Source: Aquibaculum sediminis (GTDB taxonomy: Bacteria; Pseudomonadota; Alphaproteobacteria; Kiloniellales; DSM-21159). Taken from it: a stretch of DNA of 64,000 nt. The notes below the pieces were generated by a model, which did no database searches, was not told the DNA's origin, and saw nothing but the letters and a program-made list of their open reading frames with translations. The position numbers were made by a program, and so were the translations under genes. Below, in pieces: positions 53,485-62,546 of this stretch (position 1 is its first letter; every line of letters begins with the position of its first letter). The stretch is taken from NCBI RefSeq assembly GCF_040712085.1, contig NZ_JBFCVK010000003.1, forward strand, positions 124,001 to 188,000, in the 5' to 3' direction.

Positions 53485-54363
53485 ATGGAAGGGGGCTACT
53501 CCTCGCCGCTGCGGGCCTTGCGTCGGACGCTGCTCTATCTCGGCTTCACCCTGGCCCTCATGCCGGTTCAGGCCTTCTTCCTGCTCTTCAGCACCCGACT
53601 GGCCCGGGAACTGCCCTATCGCTTTCACCGCCGCGGCTGCCGCCTGCTCGGGATCAAGGTGGTGGAAGTGGGCAAGGCCGTGCAGGAGCATCCGGTGCTC
53701 TTTGTGGCCAACCACGTTTCCTACTTCGATATTCCCGTGCTGGGATCGCTGTTGCGCGCCTCCTTCATCGCCAAGGCGGAGATCGCCCGTTGGCCGTTTT
53801 TCTCCTGGCTCGCCAAGCTGCAGCGCTCGGTCTTCGTCGACCGCCGCCGATCACAGACCGGCGGACAGCGCGACGAGATCGCCGCCCGCCTCGCCACGCG
53901 CGATGATCTGGTGCTCTTTCCCGAAGGCACCAGCAGTGACGGCAACCGGGTACTGCCTTTCAAGTCGGCGCTTTTCGCGGTGGCAGAACGAGAAGTGGAG
54001 GGCGGTGGGCCCTTGACGGTTCAGCCCGTCTCCATCACCTACACGCGACTGGATGGCATGCCTATGGGCCGCTTCCTGCGTCCCTATTTTGCCTGGTACG
54101 GCGACATGAGCCTGCCGGGCCACGCATGGGAAGCCCTGGGCATGGGCATGGTCACCGTGGTGGTCCAGTTCCATGAGCCCGTGACCCTGCGCGACTATGG
54201 GTCGCGCAAGGCGCTGGCCGAGCATTGCCACCGTGTCGTGGCCCAGGGGGTCGCCGACGCCCTGGCGGGCAAGGTGGGCATACCGGAGCGGCGGCGACTG
54301 GGCCTGCGGCGTGTGGCGCGGAAGGCTCCGAACGCGCCCCCGCCACAGCGGGCGGGCGGTTGA
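53485..54363 (+). CDS. olsA: 1-acyl-glycerol-3-phosphate acyltransferase-like OlsA
   Basis: A 292-residue membrane-associated PlsC-type acyltransferase. The catalytic HX4D is in NHVSYFD near residue 77 and the phosphate-binding motif is FPEGTSSDG near 147. One hydrophobic N-terminal segment. Because it directly follows olsB, it most likely O-acylates lyso-ornithine lipid, although lysophosphatidate acylation cannot be excluded. Confidence 0.88.
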   Translation: MEGGYSSPLRALRRTLLYLGFTLALMPVQAFFLLFSTRLARELPYRFHRRGCRLLGIKVVEVGKAVQEHPVLFVANHVSYFDIPVLGSLLRASFIAKAEIARWPFFSWLAKLQRSVFVDRRRSQTGGQRDEIAARLATRDDLVLFPEGTSSDGNRVLPFKSALFAVAEREVEGGGPLTVQPVSITYTRLDGMPMGRFLRPYFAWYGDMSLPGHAWEALGMGMVTVVVQFHEPVTLRDYGSRKALAEHCHRVVAQGVADALAGKVGIPERRRLGLRRVARKAPNAPPPQRAGG

Positions 54364-54453
54364 AGCGGATGAAGCGCCGCCAACTTTGTGCTAAACATTA
54401 TGAATAGGGGAGCAGGGCCCGGTGGCCCGCCCCCCGGATTGGCAGGACGGAGC

Positions 54454-55875
54454 GTGTCGAGCAAGAAAGTCTACATCAAGACCTACGGGTGCCAGATGAA
54501 TGTCTACGACTCCGCCCGCATGGCGGACAGTCTGGCACCGCTGGGCTATAGCCAGAGCGAGTCCGCCGAAGGCGCGGACCTCATCCTGCTGAACACCTGT
54601 CATATCCGCGAGAAGGCCAGCGAGAAGGTCTTTTCCGAACTGGGTCGCCTGCGCGCCCTGCAGAACGCCGCAGCCGAGGAAGGCCGTCGGCTCTTGATCG
54701 GTGTCGCCGGCTGCGTCGCCCAGGCCGAGGGCCAAGAGATCGTGCGCCGCGCGCCGCAGGTGGACCTGGTGGTCGGGCCACAGACCTATCACCGCCTGCC
54801 CGGCCTGGTGACCCGCGCCCTGGCCGGGGAAGACCGCAAGGCCCTGGTGGATACGGAGTTCCCGACTGAATCCAAGTTCGACTTCCTGCCCGAGGAATCC
54901 GTTGCCCCCGGCGCCGCGGCTTTCCTTTCCGTGCAGGAAGGCTGCGACAAGTTCTGCGCCTTCTGTGTGGTGCCCTACACGCGCGGCGCCGAAGTTTCCC
55001 GGCCCGTGGTCGACATCCTGGCCGAGGCCGAGCGCCTGGTGAAGGCGGGGGTGATCGAGATCACGCTGCTGGGCCAGAACGTGAATGCCTATCACGGCGA
55101 GGGGCCGGACGGACGTGAGTGGGGGCTGGGTCGGCTGCTGCGGCGCCTGGCGGAGTTCGAGGGGCTGGAGCGCTTGCGCTACACCACCTCGCACCCGCGC
55201 GATGTGGATGCCGAGCTCATCGCAGCGCACCGCGAGGAAGCCAAGCTCATGCCCTTCCTGCATCTGCCGGTGCAATCGGGCTCTGACCGCATTCTCGACG
55301 CCATGAACCGGCGCCACGACGCCGCCTTCTATCATCGCGTGGTGGACCAGTTGCGTGAAGCGCGGCCGGATCTCGCCCTGTCGAGCGATTTCATCGTCGG
55401 CTTTCCCGGGGAAAGCGACCGCGACTTCGCCGACACTTTGCGCCTCGTCACCGACGTCGGCTACGCCCAGGCCTATTCCTTCAAGTACTCGGCCCGGCCG
55501 GGCACCCCCGCCGCCGGCGCCGCGCAGGCTGTGCCGGAAGCGGTCATGTCCGAACGCCTTGCCATGCTGCAACAGCTCCTGAACGAGCAGCAGCAAGCCT
55601 TCAACCGCAAAAGCGTCGGCCAGCGCGTCCCGGTGCTGCTGGAACGCGCCGCCAAGCACCCGGGCCAGCTCGTGGGGCGCAGCCCCTCGATGCAGTCCGT
55701 TGTGGTCGAGGCGCCGGCGCGCCTGCTCGGTCATCTGGTGGACGTGGATGTGCTCGAAGCCCACCCAAACTCCCTGATCGGCCGCGTGGTCACCCTGCCT
55801 GCGGGCGATGACATGAATGCCGTAGAGCCGCCGCAAACCGTGGCGGCGGGAGTAACAACGAGGGCGATGGCTTGA
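54454..55875 (+). CDS. miaB: tRNA-2-methylthio-N6-dimethylallyladenosine synthase MiaB
   Basis: A 473-residue radical SAM methylthiotransferase acting on A37 of tRNAs. It has the N-terminal cluster Cys residues (KTYGCQMNVYDS, LLNTCHIREKA, GVAGCVAQAEG), the radical SAM CxxxCxxC in EGCDKFCAFCVVPYTRG near residue 163, and a C-terminal TRAM domain. The GTG at 54454 is preferred: AGGA is six bases upstream and the product starts SSKKVYIKTYGC like its relatives. An ATG at 54400 would add 18 residues without a ribosome site. Confidence 0.95.
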   Translation: MSSKKVYIKTYGCQMNVYDSARMADSLAPLGYSQSESAEGADLILLNTCHIREKASEKVFSELGRLRALQNAAAEEGRRLLIGVAGCVAQAEGQEIVRRAPQVDLVVGPQTYHRLPGLVTRALAGEDRKALVDTEFPTESKFDFLPEESVAPGAAAFLSVQEGCDKFCAFCVVPYTRGAEVSRPVVDILAEAERLVKAGVIEITLLGQNVNAYHGEGPDGREWGLGRLLRRLAEFEGLERLRYTTSHPRDVDAELIAAHREEAKLMPFLHLPVQSGSDRILDAMNRRHDAAFYHRVVDQLREARPDLALSSDFIVGFPGESDRDFADTLRLVTDVGYAQAYSFKYSARPGTPAAGAAQAVPEAVMSERLAMLQQLLNEQQQAFNRKSVGQRVPVLLERAAKHPGQLVGRSPSMQSVVVEAPARLLGHLVDVDVLEAHPNSLIGRVVTLPAGDDMNAVEPPQTVAAGVTTRAMA

Positions 55876-56867
55876 CCCGCGACGCACTGCAACTGCAGTT
55901 CGACGACAACTCCCTGTTGCCGCTGCTGTTTGGCCAGCATGACGAAAACCTGACGCGCCTGGAGCAGCAGCTCGGCGTCGGCCTGGCTTCTTTCGGCAAC
56001 AACGTGACAATCACCGGGCCGGAAGACTCCCGCCAGGCCGCCAGCGAGGCCCTGGGCGCCCTCTATGAACGCTTGAAGAAGGGCATGGCCGTGGGCAATG
56101 CCGAGGTCGATGCCGCCGCCCGCATGGCGCTGAGCCAGAGCAGCGATGCCGGCCTTCAGGCCATGCACGGCAAGGAACTGGCGCTGGTCACCAAGAAGCG
56201 CCATGTGACGCCGCGCTCGGCGGGTCAGGTGACCTATCTGAAGGCGCTCTTCGCCAACGAACTGGTCTTCGGGTTGGGGCCGGCCGGCACCGGCAAAACC
56301 TATCTCGCGGTTGCCATGGCCGTAACCTGGCTGCTGAGCGGCAAGGTGGACCGGCTGATCCTCTCGCGCCCCGCTGTCGAAGCCGGAGAACGCCTGGGCT
56401 TCCTGCCGGGCGACATGAAGGAGAAGGTCGACCCCTATCTGCGGCCGCTCTACGACGCGCTGCACGACCTGATGCCGGGCGACCAGGTGATCAAGCGCCT
56501 CGAGACCGGAGAGATCGAGATCGCGCCGCTGGCCTTCATGCGCGGGCGCACCCTCTCCAACGCCTTCATCATCCTGGACGAAGCCCAGAACACCACGCCG
56601 ACCCAGATGATGATGTTCCTCACCCGCCTGGGCGAGAACAGCCGCATGGTGGTGACCGGCGACCTCAGCCAGGTCGACCTGCCGCGCGGCCAGCGATCCG
56701 GCCTGCGCGACGCCGCGGACCTGCTGGCCGGGATCGATAGCGTGGCCTTCGTGCAGTTCACCGACGCCGATGTGGTGCGCCACAAACTGGTCACCCGCAT
56801 CGTCCAGGCCTATGCCGCCCGCGACGCCGGGCGGGCGCAGGAGGCAGACCTCTTCGAACGACCATGA
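55872..56867 (+). CDS. PhoH-family ATPase
   Basis: A 331-residue PhoH-like NTPase. The N-terminal part is KH-like, the Walker A motif GPAGTGKTYLA lies near residue 137 and Walker B (FIILDEAQNTT) near 233. It starts at TTG in a four-base overlap with the miaB stop (TTGA) and overlaps ybeY at its end. The constant pairing with ybeY suggests a role in rRNA or ribosome quality control. Confidence 0.94.
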   Translation: MTRDALQLQFDDNSLLPLLFGQHDENLTRLEQQLGVGLASFGNNVTITGPEDSRQAASEALGALYERLKKGMAVGNAEVDAAARMALSQSSDAGLQAMHGKELALVTKKRHVTPRSAGQVTYLKALFANELVFGLGPAGTGKTYLAVAMAVTWLLSGKVDRLILSRPAVEAGERLGFLPGDMKEKVDPYLRPLYDALHDLMPGDQVIKRLETGEIEIAPLAFMRGRTLSNAFIILDEAQNTTPTQMMMFLTRLGENSRMVVTGDLSQVDLPRGQRSGLRDAADLLAGIDSVAFVQFTDADVVRHKLVTRIVQAYAARDAGRAQEADLFERP

Positions 56868-57445
56868 CCACCGCTCCTTCAGGACGCCGTGGCGCCGAGG
56901 CGCCGGAGCCGCACATCGCCGTACTCTGTGAGGCTTCCGCATGGCGACGTGCCTTTCCCCGCCCGCTGAGCCGTTTGCGTCAGGCCGCGGCACTCACCCT
57001 GCGGCAGAGCGGTGCGCTCTCACCTGCGGGCCGGGACGAACTTTCGCTTCTGCTCACCGACGACAAGAGCCAGCAGGAACTGAACAGCCTGTGGCGCGGG
57101 CGCGACAGTTCCACCAATGTCCTGTCTTTCCCCGACGGCACGGCACTGCCGGAGGGCGGGCGCTCACTGGGCGATGTTTCCCTGGCCTTCGAGACCTGCC
57201 GCCGGGAAGCGCGCGAGCAGGGCAAGAGCCTGGCCGACCATGCCACCCATCTGGTGGTGCACGGCGTGCTGCACCTGCTGGGCCACGACCACGAGGCGCC
57301 GGCCGAGGCCGAGGCCATGGAGGCCCTGGAAGTGCGGCTGCTCGCGGAACTGGGCATCGCCGACCCCTATGCCGAGGGCGAGACCGGCGAGGCTGCGCAG
57401 ACTGTGACCGGGCGAGTGGAACCAACGAGCAGTGAAAGGCTATGA
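56864..57445 (+). CDS. ybeY: Endoribonuclease YbeY
   Basis: A 193-residue metalloprotein for 16S rRNA 3'-end maturation and ribosome quality control. The zinc motif HGVLHLLGHDHE lies near residue 128. The N-terminus and the segment FPDGTALPEGGRSLGDVSLAF are typical. Coupled by four-base overlaps to the genes on both sides. The C-terminal 25 residues after AELGIADPY are an extra, polar tail. Confidence 0.95.
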   Translation: MTTAPSGRRGAEAPEPHIAVLCEASAWRRAFPRPLSRLRQAAALTLRQSGALSPAGRDELSLLLTDDKSQQELNSLWRGRDSSTNVLSFPDGTALPEGGRSLGDVSLAFETCRREAREQGKSLADHATHLVVHGVLHLLGHDHEAPAEAEAMEALEVRLLAELGIADPYAEGETGEAAQTVTGRVEPTSSERL

Positions 57446-58533
57446 TTCAACAGTTTGAAAGAGCAGGAGACGACGTGAACAGGTCCGAAGGCGAAGAGCC
57501 TCCGAGTAGCACCGAGGGCTCCCCCGGCACCCCAGAGTCTTCCGGCACCAGGCCGGCGGAAACAGCACCGCGCCCCGTGCCGGATACCGAGCCCCCGGAA
57601 GAACGCGAACGCGCTTGCAGAAACGGCGGGCGCAACGGCAAGGGCGAAGAGCCGGGAGCCCTCAAACGTGCCGTGGGCTGGATCATGGGCCGCCTGCGCG
57701 GGCGCAACGGTGACAGCCAGCAGCTGCGCGAGACCCTGGAGGAGATCATCGGCGAGATCGAAGACCAGGACGATGAGGACGCCACGCCGATCGGCACCCA
57801 TGAGCGGATGCTGCTCGGCAACATCTTCAAGCTGCGCCATCTCACCGCCTACGACGTGATGGTGCCGCGCGCGGACATCGTCGCCCTGCCCCTCGATGCC
57901 GATTTCGACCGGGTGCTGGAAACCATTGCCGAGGGCGGCCACAGCCGGCTGCCGGTCTTCCGCGAGTCGTTGGACGACATCGTCGGCATGGTGCACATCA
58001 AGGACGTGCTCGCGGTCAGCCGCCAGGGCAATGCCTTCCGCCTCGGTAACATCCTGCGACCGGCGGAATTCGTTGCGCCCTCGATGCGGGTGCTCGACCT
58101 GCTGCTGGACATGCGCCTGAAGCGCAGCCACCTGGCCCTGGTGGTCGACGAGTTCGGCGGCATCGACGGTCTGGTCACGGCCGAGGACCTAGTGGAGGAG
58201 ATCGTCGGGGAGATCGAGGACGAGCACGACGTGGTCGAGGCGCCGAAGATGGCCTGGCGGCCGGACGGCACCCTGCTCGCCGACGCCCGCACGCCCATCG
58301 AGGACTTTGAGAGGCTGGTCGGTCCCATCCTCACCGAAGAGGAGCACGACGAGGATATCGATACGCTGGGCGGACTGGTCTTCTACATCGCGGGGCGCAT
58401 CCCGGGTCGGGGCGAACTGGTGGAGCATGCCGGCTCCGGGGTCACCTTCGAGGTGCTGCAAGCCGATCCGCGGCGCATCAAGCGCCTGCGCTTGCGCAAC
58501 CTGCCTGCATTGCGCGAGGCCGGGGCGGGGTGA
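57442..58533 (+). CDS. corC: CorC/YbeX-type CBS-domain protein
   Basis: A 363-residue cytosolic protein. After a disordered N-terminal 75 residues rich in Pro, Glu and Ser come a CBS pair (about 120-250: VPRADIVALPLDADFDRVLE, MVHIKDVLAVSR) and a C-terminal CorC_HlyC/transporter-associated domain (about 270-350). It has no DUF21 membrane part, as in CorC. The role is in magnesium/cobalt efflux or in ribosome-linked functions with YbeY. GTG 57475 is an alternative start with a better AGGAG site. Confidence 0.93.
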   Translation: MIQQFERAGDDVNRSEGEEPPSSTEGSPGTPESSGTRPAETAPRPVPDTEPPEERERACRNGGRNGKGEEPGALKRAVGWIMGRLRGRNGDSQQLRETLEEIIGEIEDQDDEDATPIGTHERMLLGNIFKLRHLTAYDVMVPRADIVALPLDADFDRVLETIAEGGHSRLPVFRESLDDIVGMVHIKDVLAVSRQGNAFRLGNILRPAEFVAPSMRVLDLLLDMRLKRSHLALVVDEFGGIDGLVTAEDLVEEIVGEIEDEHDVVEAPKMAWRPDGTLLADARTPIEDFERLVGPILTEEEHDEDIDTLGGLVFYIAGRIPGRGELVEHAGSGVTFEVLQADPRRIKRLRLRNLPALREAGAG

Positions 58534-60155
58534 CGAGGCCGGACGACCTGACACCCCCCTCGCCCAGTCGGGCCTGGGTTCTGGAAGGCCTCGCCCGCCG
58601 TCTGGCGGGGCTTTCGCCCTGGAGCCGGGCCGGCGTGGCGCTGCTCTGCGGCCTGCTGGCGGCGGCTGCCCTGCCGCCGCTCTTCCTGCTGCCCCTGCTG
58701 ATACCTGCCTTCACCGGACTGCTCTGGTTGCTGGACGGCGCCCGCGACCGACGCCAGGCCTTTGCACTGGGCTGGTGCTTCGGGCTGGGCTATTTCGCCG
58801 CCGGACTCTACTGGGTCGGGATCGCCATGACGGTCGATCTGGCGCGGTTCGGCTGGTTCATGCCGGTCTCGGTGCTGGGACTGTCGGGCGGCCTGGCGCT
58901 CTTCATCGGCCTGGCCCTCTGGGCGATCTGGCAGAGCGGGCTGCAGGGACGCGCCCGGGTCCTGCTCCTGGCCCTTGTCTGGCTGGCGGCCGAGTTTGCG
59001 CGCTCGGTCCTGCTCACCGGCTTTCCCTGGAACCTGCTGGGCAGCGTCTGGAGCCTGCACCCGGCGCCCTTGCAGATTGCGGCGGTCGCGGGCGTCTGGG
59101 GCCTCACCGTCCTCACCCTGCTGGCCGCGGCCGCGCCGGCGGTGCTGGCCGGCACGGGCCGCCTGCCGCTGCGGCGTGGCTTGGGTTTCCTGGCGCTCTG
59201 CTGGCTGCTCCCGCTGCTGGCCCTGGGCTACGGCACACTGCGCCTGGCCGAGGCGCCCGGGTCCGGCGAAGCAATGCAGCCGGACGTGTCCCTGCGCCTC
59301 GTCCAGCCCTCGATCCCGCAGGACGAAAAGTGGCAGGGGGAACTGCGCCAGCAGCACCTGCAGGAGCATGCCCGCCTGTCCCGTCAAGCGGCACCGACCC
59401 CGCCGACCCACATCATCTGGCCCGAAACCGCCCTGCCCTGGTACCTCAACCACGAGCCGGCCTTGGCCGAGGCGCTGGGCGAGCTGGTGCCGCCGGATGG
59501 CCTGCTGATCTCCGGCGCGCCGGCCTACGAGGAGACGGACAGCGGCAACCCGCGCGTCTACAACTCGATCTATGCCCTGGACGAGCAGGGCGAGACGCGG
59601 CTGCGCTACGACAAGTTTCACCTCGTTCCCTTCGGCGAGTACCTGCCGCTGCGCGATTTTCTGGGCTGGTTCGGCATGGACAAGATCACCGCCGGCAGCC
59701 TGGATTTTTCCTCCGGACCCGGACTGACGACCGCCGCGCTGCCTGGCCTGCCGCCGGCCAGCCTTCTGGTCTGCTACGAGATCATCTTCTCCGGCCGGGT
59801 CACCGCCCGCGATGCCCCGCGCCCCGAATGGCTGCTGAACCTGACCAACGATGCCTGGTTCGGCCGCTCTTCCGGCCCGCATCAGCACTTAGCCAGCGCG
59901 CGCCTGCGTGCCGTGGAGGAGGGGCTGCCGCTGGTGCGCGTCGCCAACAACGGCATCAGCGCCGTGGTCGATCCCTACGGGCGAACGCTGGTTCGCCTGG
60001 AGCAGGATGCGGTGGCTGCCGCCGACTCGCCACTTCCCAACCCGCTGCCGCCCACGGTTTATGCCCAATTGGGCCGCTTGTGGGTGCCGCTGCTGCTGGT
60101 TCTGCTGGGGGCGGGCTGCCTGCTGACCCGCCGGGACGGCAAGGCCGGAGCCTGA
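58530..60155 (+). CDS. lnt: Apolipoprotein N-acyltransferase
   Basis: A 541-residue inner-membrane enzyme that adds the third acyl chain to lipoproteins. It has an N-terminal membrane part with about six helices, then a nitrilase-like periplasmic domain with the catalytic Glu (IIWPETALPWYL near residue 297), Lys (LRYDKFHLVPFGEYLP near 363) and Cys (LLVCYEIIF near 415). Starts at GTG overlapping the corC stop by four bases. It closes the miaB-phoH-ybeY-corC-lnt run. Confidence 0.95.
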   Translation: MTRPDDLTPPSPSRAWVLEGLARRLAGLSPWSRAGVALLCGLLAAAALPPLFLLPLLIPAFTGLLWLLDGARDRRQAFALGWCFGLGYFAAGLYWVGIAMTVDLARFGWFMPVSVLGLSGGLALFIGLALWAIWQSGLQGRARVLLLALVWLAAEFARSVLLTGFPWNLLGSVWSLHPAPLQIAAVAGVWGLTVLTLLAAAAPAVLAGTGRLPLRRGLGFLALCWLLPLLALGYGTLRLAEAPGSGEAMQPDVSLRLVQPSIPQDEKWQGELRQQHLQEHARLSRQAAPTPPTHIIWPETALPWYLNHEPALAEALGELVPPDGLLISGAPAYEETDSGNPRVYNSIYALDEQGETRLRYDKFHLVPFGEYLPLRDFLGWFGMDKITAGSLDFSSGPGLTTAALPGLPPASLLVCYEIIFSGRVTARDAPRPEWLLNLTNDAWFGRSSGPHQHLASARLRAVEEGLPLVRVANNGISAVVDPYGRTLVRLEQDAVAAADSPLPNPLPPTVYAQLGRLWVPLLLVLLGAGCLLTRRDGKAGA

Positions 60156-60183
60156 CGGATCGCTGTGTTACGGGCCGCTGTGT

Positions 60184-61005
60184 TCAGGTCTGTACCCGCC
60201 AGCCGCGACGCAGCAGGCGCCAAACCAGCGCTCCCAGGGCCGTCGTCAGGACCAGCCCGAGGGCGAACCCGAACAGCGGCGACGCCTCCGACACGCCGGT
60301 GAAGCCGCTGCGAAAGCCATCGATCAAGTAGAAGACGGGATTGACCTGCATGATCCAGCGCGCGGCTTCGGGCAGGATCGCGGGCGTGAAGAAGCTGCCC
60401 GAGAGCATGCCCAGCGGCATCACCAGGAAGGTGTCGACCACCGCATAGCGATCCCACTTCTCCGCCCACATGCCGGTCAGAAACCCGAGCAGAGCGAAGA
60501 AGAGCGTGCCCAGAACCGCAAAGGCGAGCACCGGCAGCAGGGCCGGCAGGGGGAGCGGAATGAAGAGAGCCAGCACGAGCAGCACCGCGCTGCCGGTGAT
60601 CAAGCCGCCGGTTGCCGCCGCAGCGACATAGGCGCAGAGAATCTCCGCCGGGGTCAGCGGGGCCATCAGGATATCGCCCAGCATGCCCTCAAGCTTGTCG
60701 TAGAGCAGGCCGAAGGCCGCGTTCTCGAAGGCATTGTGGAAGAGCGCGTAGCCCGCGATGCCCGGTGCCAGGAAGACCAGGGCCGAAACTCCGGGCTGAA
60801 GCTGCAGGCGATCCGGCCAGGCCAGGGAGAAGACGGCGAGAAAGAGCAGGGAGGAGATCAGGGCACCGCCCAGGCTTTCCGGGGCGATGCGCAGGTAGCG
60901 CAGCAGTTCCCGCCGGTAGAGCGCCCAGAGCGCTGGCCAGCCGATCCGCCCCCAGTTGCGCGGCGGACGCCAGCCCGCGGTTTCCGAGACAGCCGGCGGC
61001 TTCAC
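60184..61005 (-). CDS. ABC-2-type transporter permease (second of a pair)
   Basis: A 273-residue membrane protein with six hydrophobic helices. It shares with its upstream neighbour the segments FLAPGI, MAPLTPAEILCAY, GMWAEKWDRYAVV, LSGSFF and NPVFYLIDGFRSGFTGV. This is the plan of YadH-type exporter permeases (drug, antibiotic or polysaccharide export). The start overlaps the end of the upstream permease by four bases. No ATPase gene is adjacent. Confidence 0.88.
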   Translation of the reverse strand: MKPPAVSETAGWRPPRNWGRIGWPALWALYRRELLRYLRIAPESLGGALISSLLFLAVFSLAWPDRLQLQPGVSALVFLAPGIAGYALFHNAFENAAFGLLYDKLEGMLGDILMAPLTPAEILCAYVAAAATGGLITGSAVLLVLALFIPLPLPALLPVLAFAVLGTLFFALLGFLTGMWAEKWDRYAVVDTFLVMPLGMLSGSFFTPAILPEAARWIMQVNPVFYLIDGFRSGFTGVSEASPLFGFALGLVLTTALGALVWRLLRRGWRVQT

Positions 61006-61829
61006 GGCTTCAGCTTGTATCCGCTGGCCACCAGGCGGTAGGCCAGCGCCCAGAGCAGCACATTGACCACCCCGACCAGGATGGCGCCTAGGACAAGATT
61101 GCCGTCATGCACGCCGACGAGGCCGTAGCGGAGGCCATCGATCAGGTAGAAGAAGGGGTTGAAGTGGGCGACGAAGGACCACTCCTCCGGCAGGCGCTCG
61201 ACCGAGTAGAAGGTGCCCGACAGGAAGGACATCGGCACGATGACGAAGTTGGTCACGGCCGCGATGTGATCGAACTTCTCTGCCCAGATGCCCCCGATCA
61301 GGCCCAGCAGTGCCAGCATCAGGCAGGCGTTGAGCGCGTACCACAGCACCGCGTGCGGCGCGTTCAGGCCGAGCGACACGAAGGGCAGCATCGCCAGACC
61401 CGTCGCCAGGCCGACCAGAAGGCCACGCGTCACCCCCGCCGCGGCATAGGCCAGCGTGAACTCGAAGGTGGAGAGCGGGGGCATCAGTACGTCGACGATG
61501 TTCCCCTGCACTTTCGAGATCAGCACCGAGGAGGAGGTGTTGGCGAAGGAGTTCTGGAGCATGGTCATGGTGATCAGCCCCGGCGCCAGGAAGAGCGCAT
61601 AGGGCAGGCCATGCACCACCATGGAGCCACGCCCCAGCGCCAGGGTGAAGATCGCCAGGAACAGCAGCGCCGTCACCACCGGCGCCATCACCGTCTGGGT
61701 AATGACGTTGAGGAAACGGCGCACCTCCTTCAGATAGAGGGTCCAGAGGCCGAGCCAGTTGATCTGGCCGAGTTGCCGCGGCGCCGGCGGCGTGGCCGCG
61801 GGCGGGGCAGACGGGTTGCTGTCGATCAT
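61002..61829 (-). CDS. ABC-2-type transporter permease (first of a pair)
   Basis: A 275-residue membrane protein with six helices, with FLAPGLITMTMLQNSFANTS, MPPLSTFEFTLAYAAAGVTR, GIWAEKFDHIAAV and NPFFYLIDGLRYGLVGV. The parallel segments in the next gene show they are tandem paralogues that may pair as a heterodimer. The start is uncertain: ATG at 61829, 61850 or 61901 are in frame, none with a clear ribosome site. The shortest is given because the extra residues lack membrane or family features. Confidence 0.85.
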   Translation of the reverse strand: MIDSNPSAPPAATPPAPRQLGQINWLGLWTLYLKEVRRFLNVITQTVMAPVVTALLFLAIFTLALGRGSMVVHGLPYALFLAPGLITMTMLQNSFANTSSSVLISKVQGNIVDVLMPPLSTFEFTLAYAAAGVTRGLLVGLATGLAMLPFVSLGLNAPHAVLWYALNACLMLALLGLIGGIWAEKFDHIAAVTNFVIVPMSFLSGTFYSVERLPEEWSFVAHFNPFFYLIDGLRYGLVGVHDGNLVLGAILVGVVNVLLWALAYRLVASGYKLKP

Positions 61830-61906
61830 GGCTTGGACATAACGCCGCATCTCCAGCGGAACAAGGCCGCTGGCGCCATGGGTCACTTGCAGGAGGCGCA
61901 TGCATC

Positions 61907-62497
61907 ATGTCGGACAAAGCCAAGCCCCGCAGGCGCGCGCCCCGCAAGGCAACGCCCGACTACCTCGAACGCGCCGCCCTCTTCTACCTGGAGCGCTACG
62001 CCAGCTCCTCGTCCAGCCTGCGCCGCGTGCTGCTGCGCAAGGTGGCCCGCTCTGCCGAAGCGCACGAGACCGATCCGGCGGAAGGCGCGGCAGCAGTGGA
62101 GACCTTGATCACCCGGCTGCAGGAACGCGGCCTGGTCAACGATGCCGCCTTCGCCGAATCACGCGCCCGGGCCCTGCGGCGGCGCGGCGCCTCCGCGGCC
62201 GGCGTGCGCGCCCGCCTCGCAGCCAAGGGCATCACTGCGGAGCTGGCGCAGCAGGCGCTCTCGGCCGTGGCGGAGGAGACGCCGGGCGACGAGGAACTGG
62301 CCGCCGCGATTGCCTTTGCCCGCAGACGGCGCCTGGGGCCCTGGCGCGTGCCGGAACAGCGGGCAGAGCGGCGCCAACGCGATCTGGCCGCCCTCGGGCG
62401 CCAGGGCTTCCCCGGCACCCTGGCCCGCCGCGTGATCGATGCCGAGGATCCGCAGACGCTGGAGCAGCTGTTCGCCGAAACGCGGCACGAAGACTGA
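61907..62497 (+). CDS. recX: RecX-family regulatory protein
   Basis: A 196-residue helical protein of the RecX family, which binds the RecA filament and limits its activity. The three-helix repeats are visible: YLERYASSSSSLRRVLLRKV near residue 28, ERGLVNDAAFAESRARAL near 73, and AAKGITAELAQQAL near 105. A basic N-terminus (PRRRAPRKA) is common in the alphaproteobacterial forms. recA is not in the window. Divergent from the ABC permease pair. Confidence 0.88.
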   Translation: MSDKAKPRRRAPRKATPDYLERAALFYLERYASSSSSLRRVLLRKVARSAEAHETDPAEGAAAVETLITRLQERGLVNDAAFAESRARALRRRGASAAGVRARLAAKGITAELAQQALSAVAEETPGDEELAAAIAFARRRRLGPWRVPEQRAERRQRDLAALGRQGFPGTLARRVIDAEDPQTLEQLFAETRHED

Positions 62498-62546
62498 CGC
62501 CACTTCCGTATTGCGTTTGTTCTGGTTTTGAACCTATGCTGCCGGC

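Noticed and set aside
54391..56010. 539-codon minus-strand frame opposite miaB
   Set aside because: Shadow of miaB, whose three cluster Cys and radical SAM motif are intact.
58307..60331. 674-codon frame in another phase over corC and lnt
   Set aside because: Arg-, Ala- and Gly-rich out-of-frame reading of lnt; no domain.
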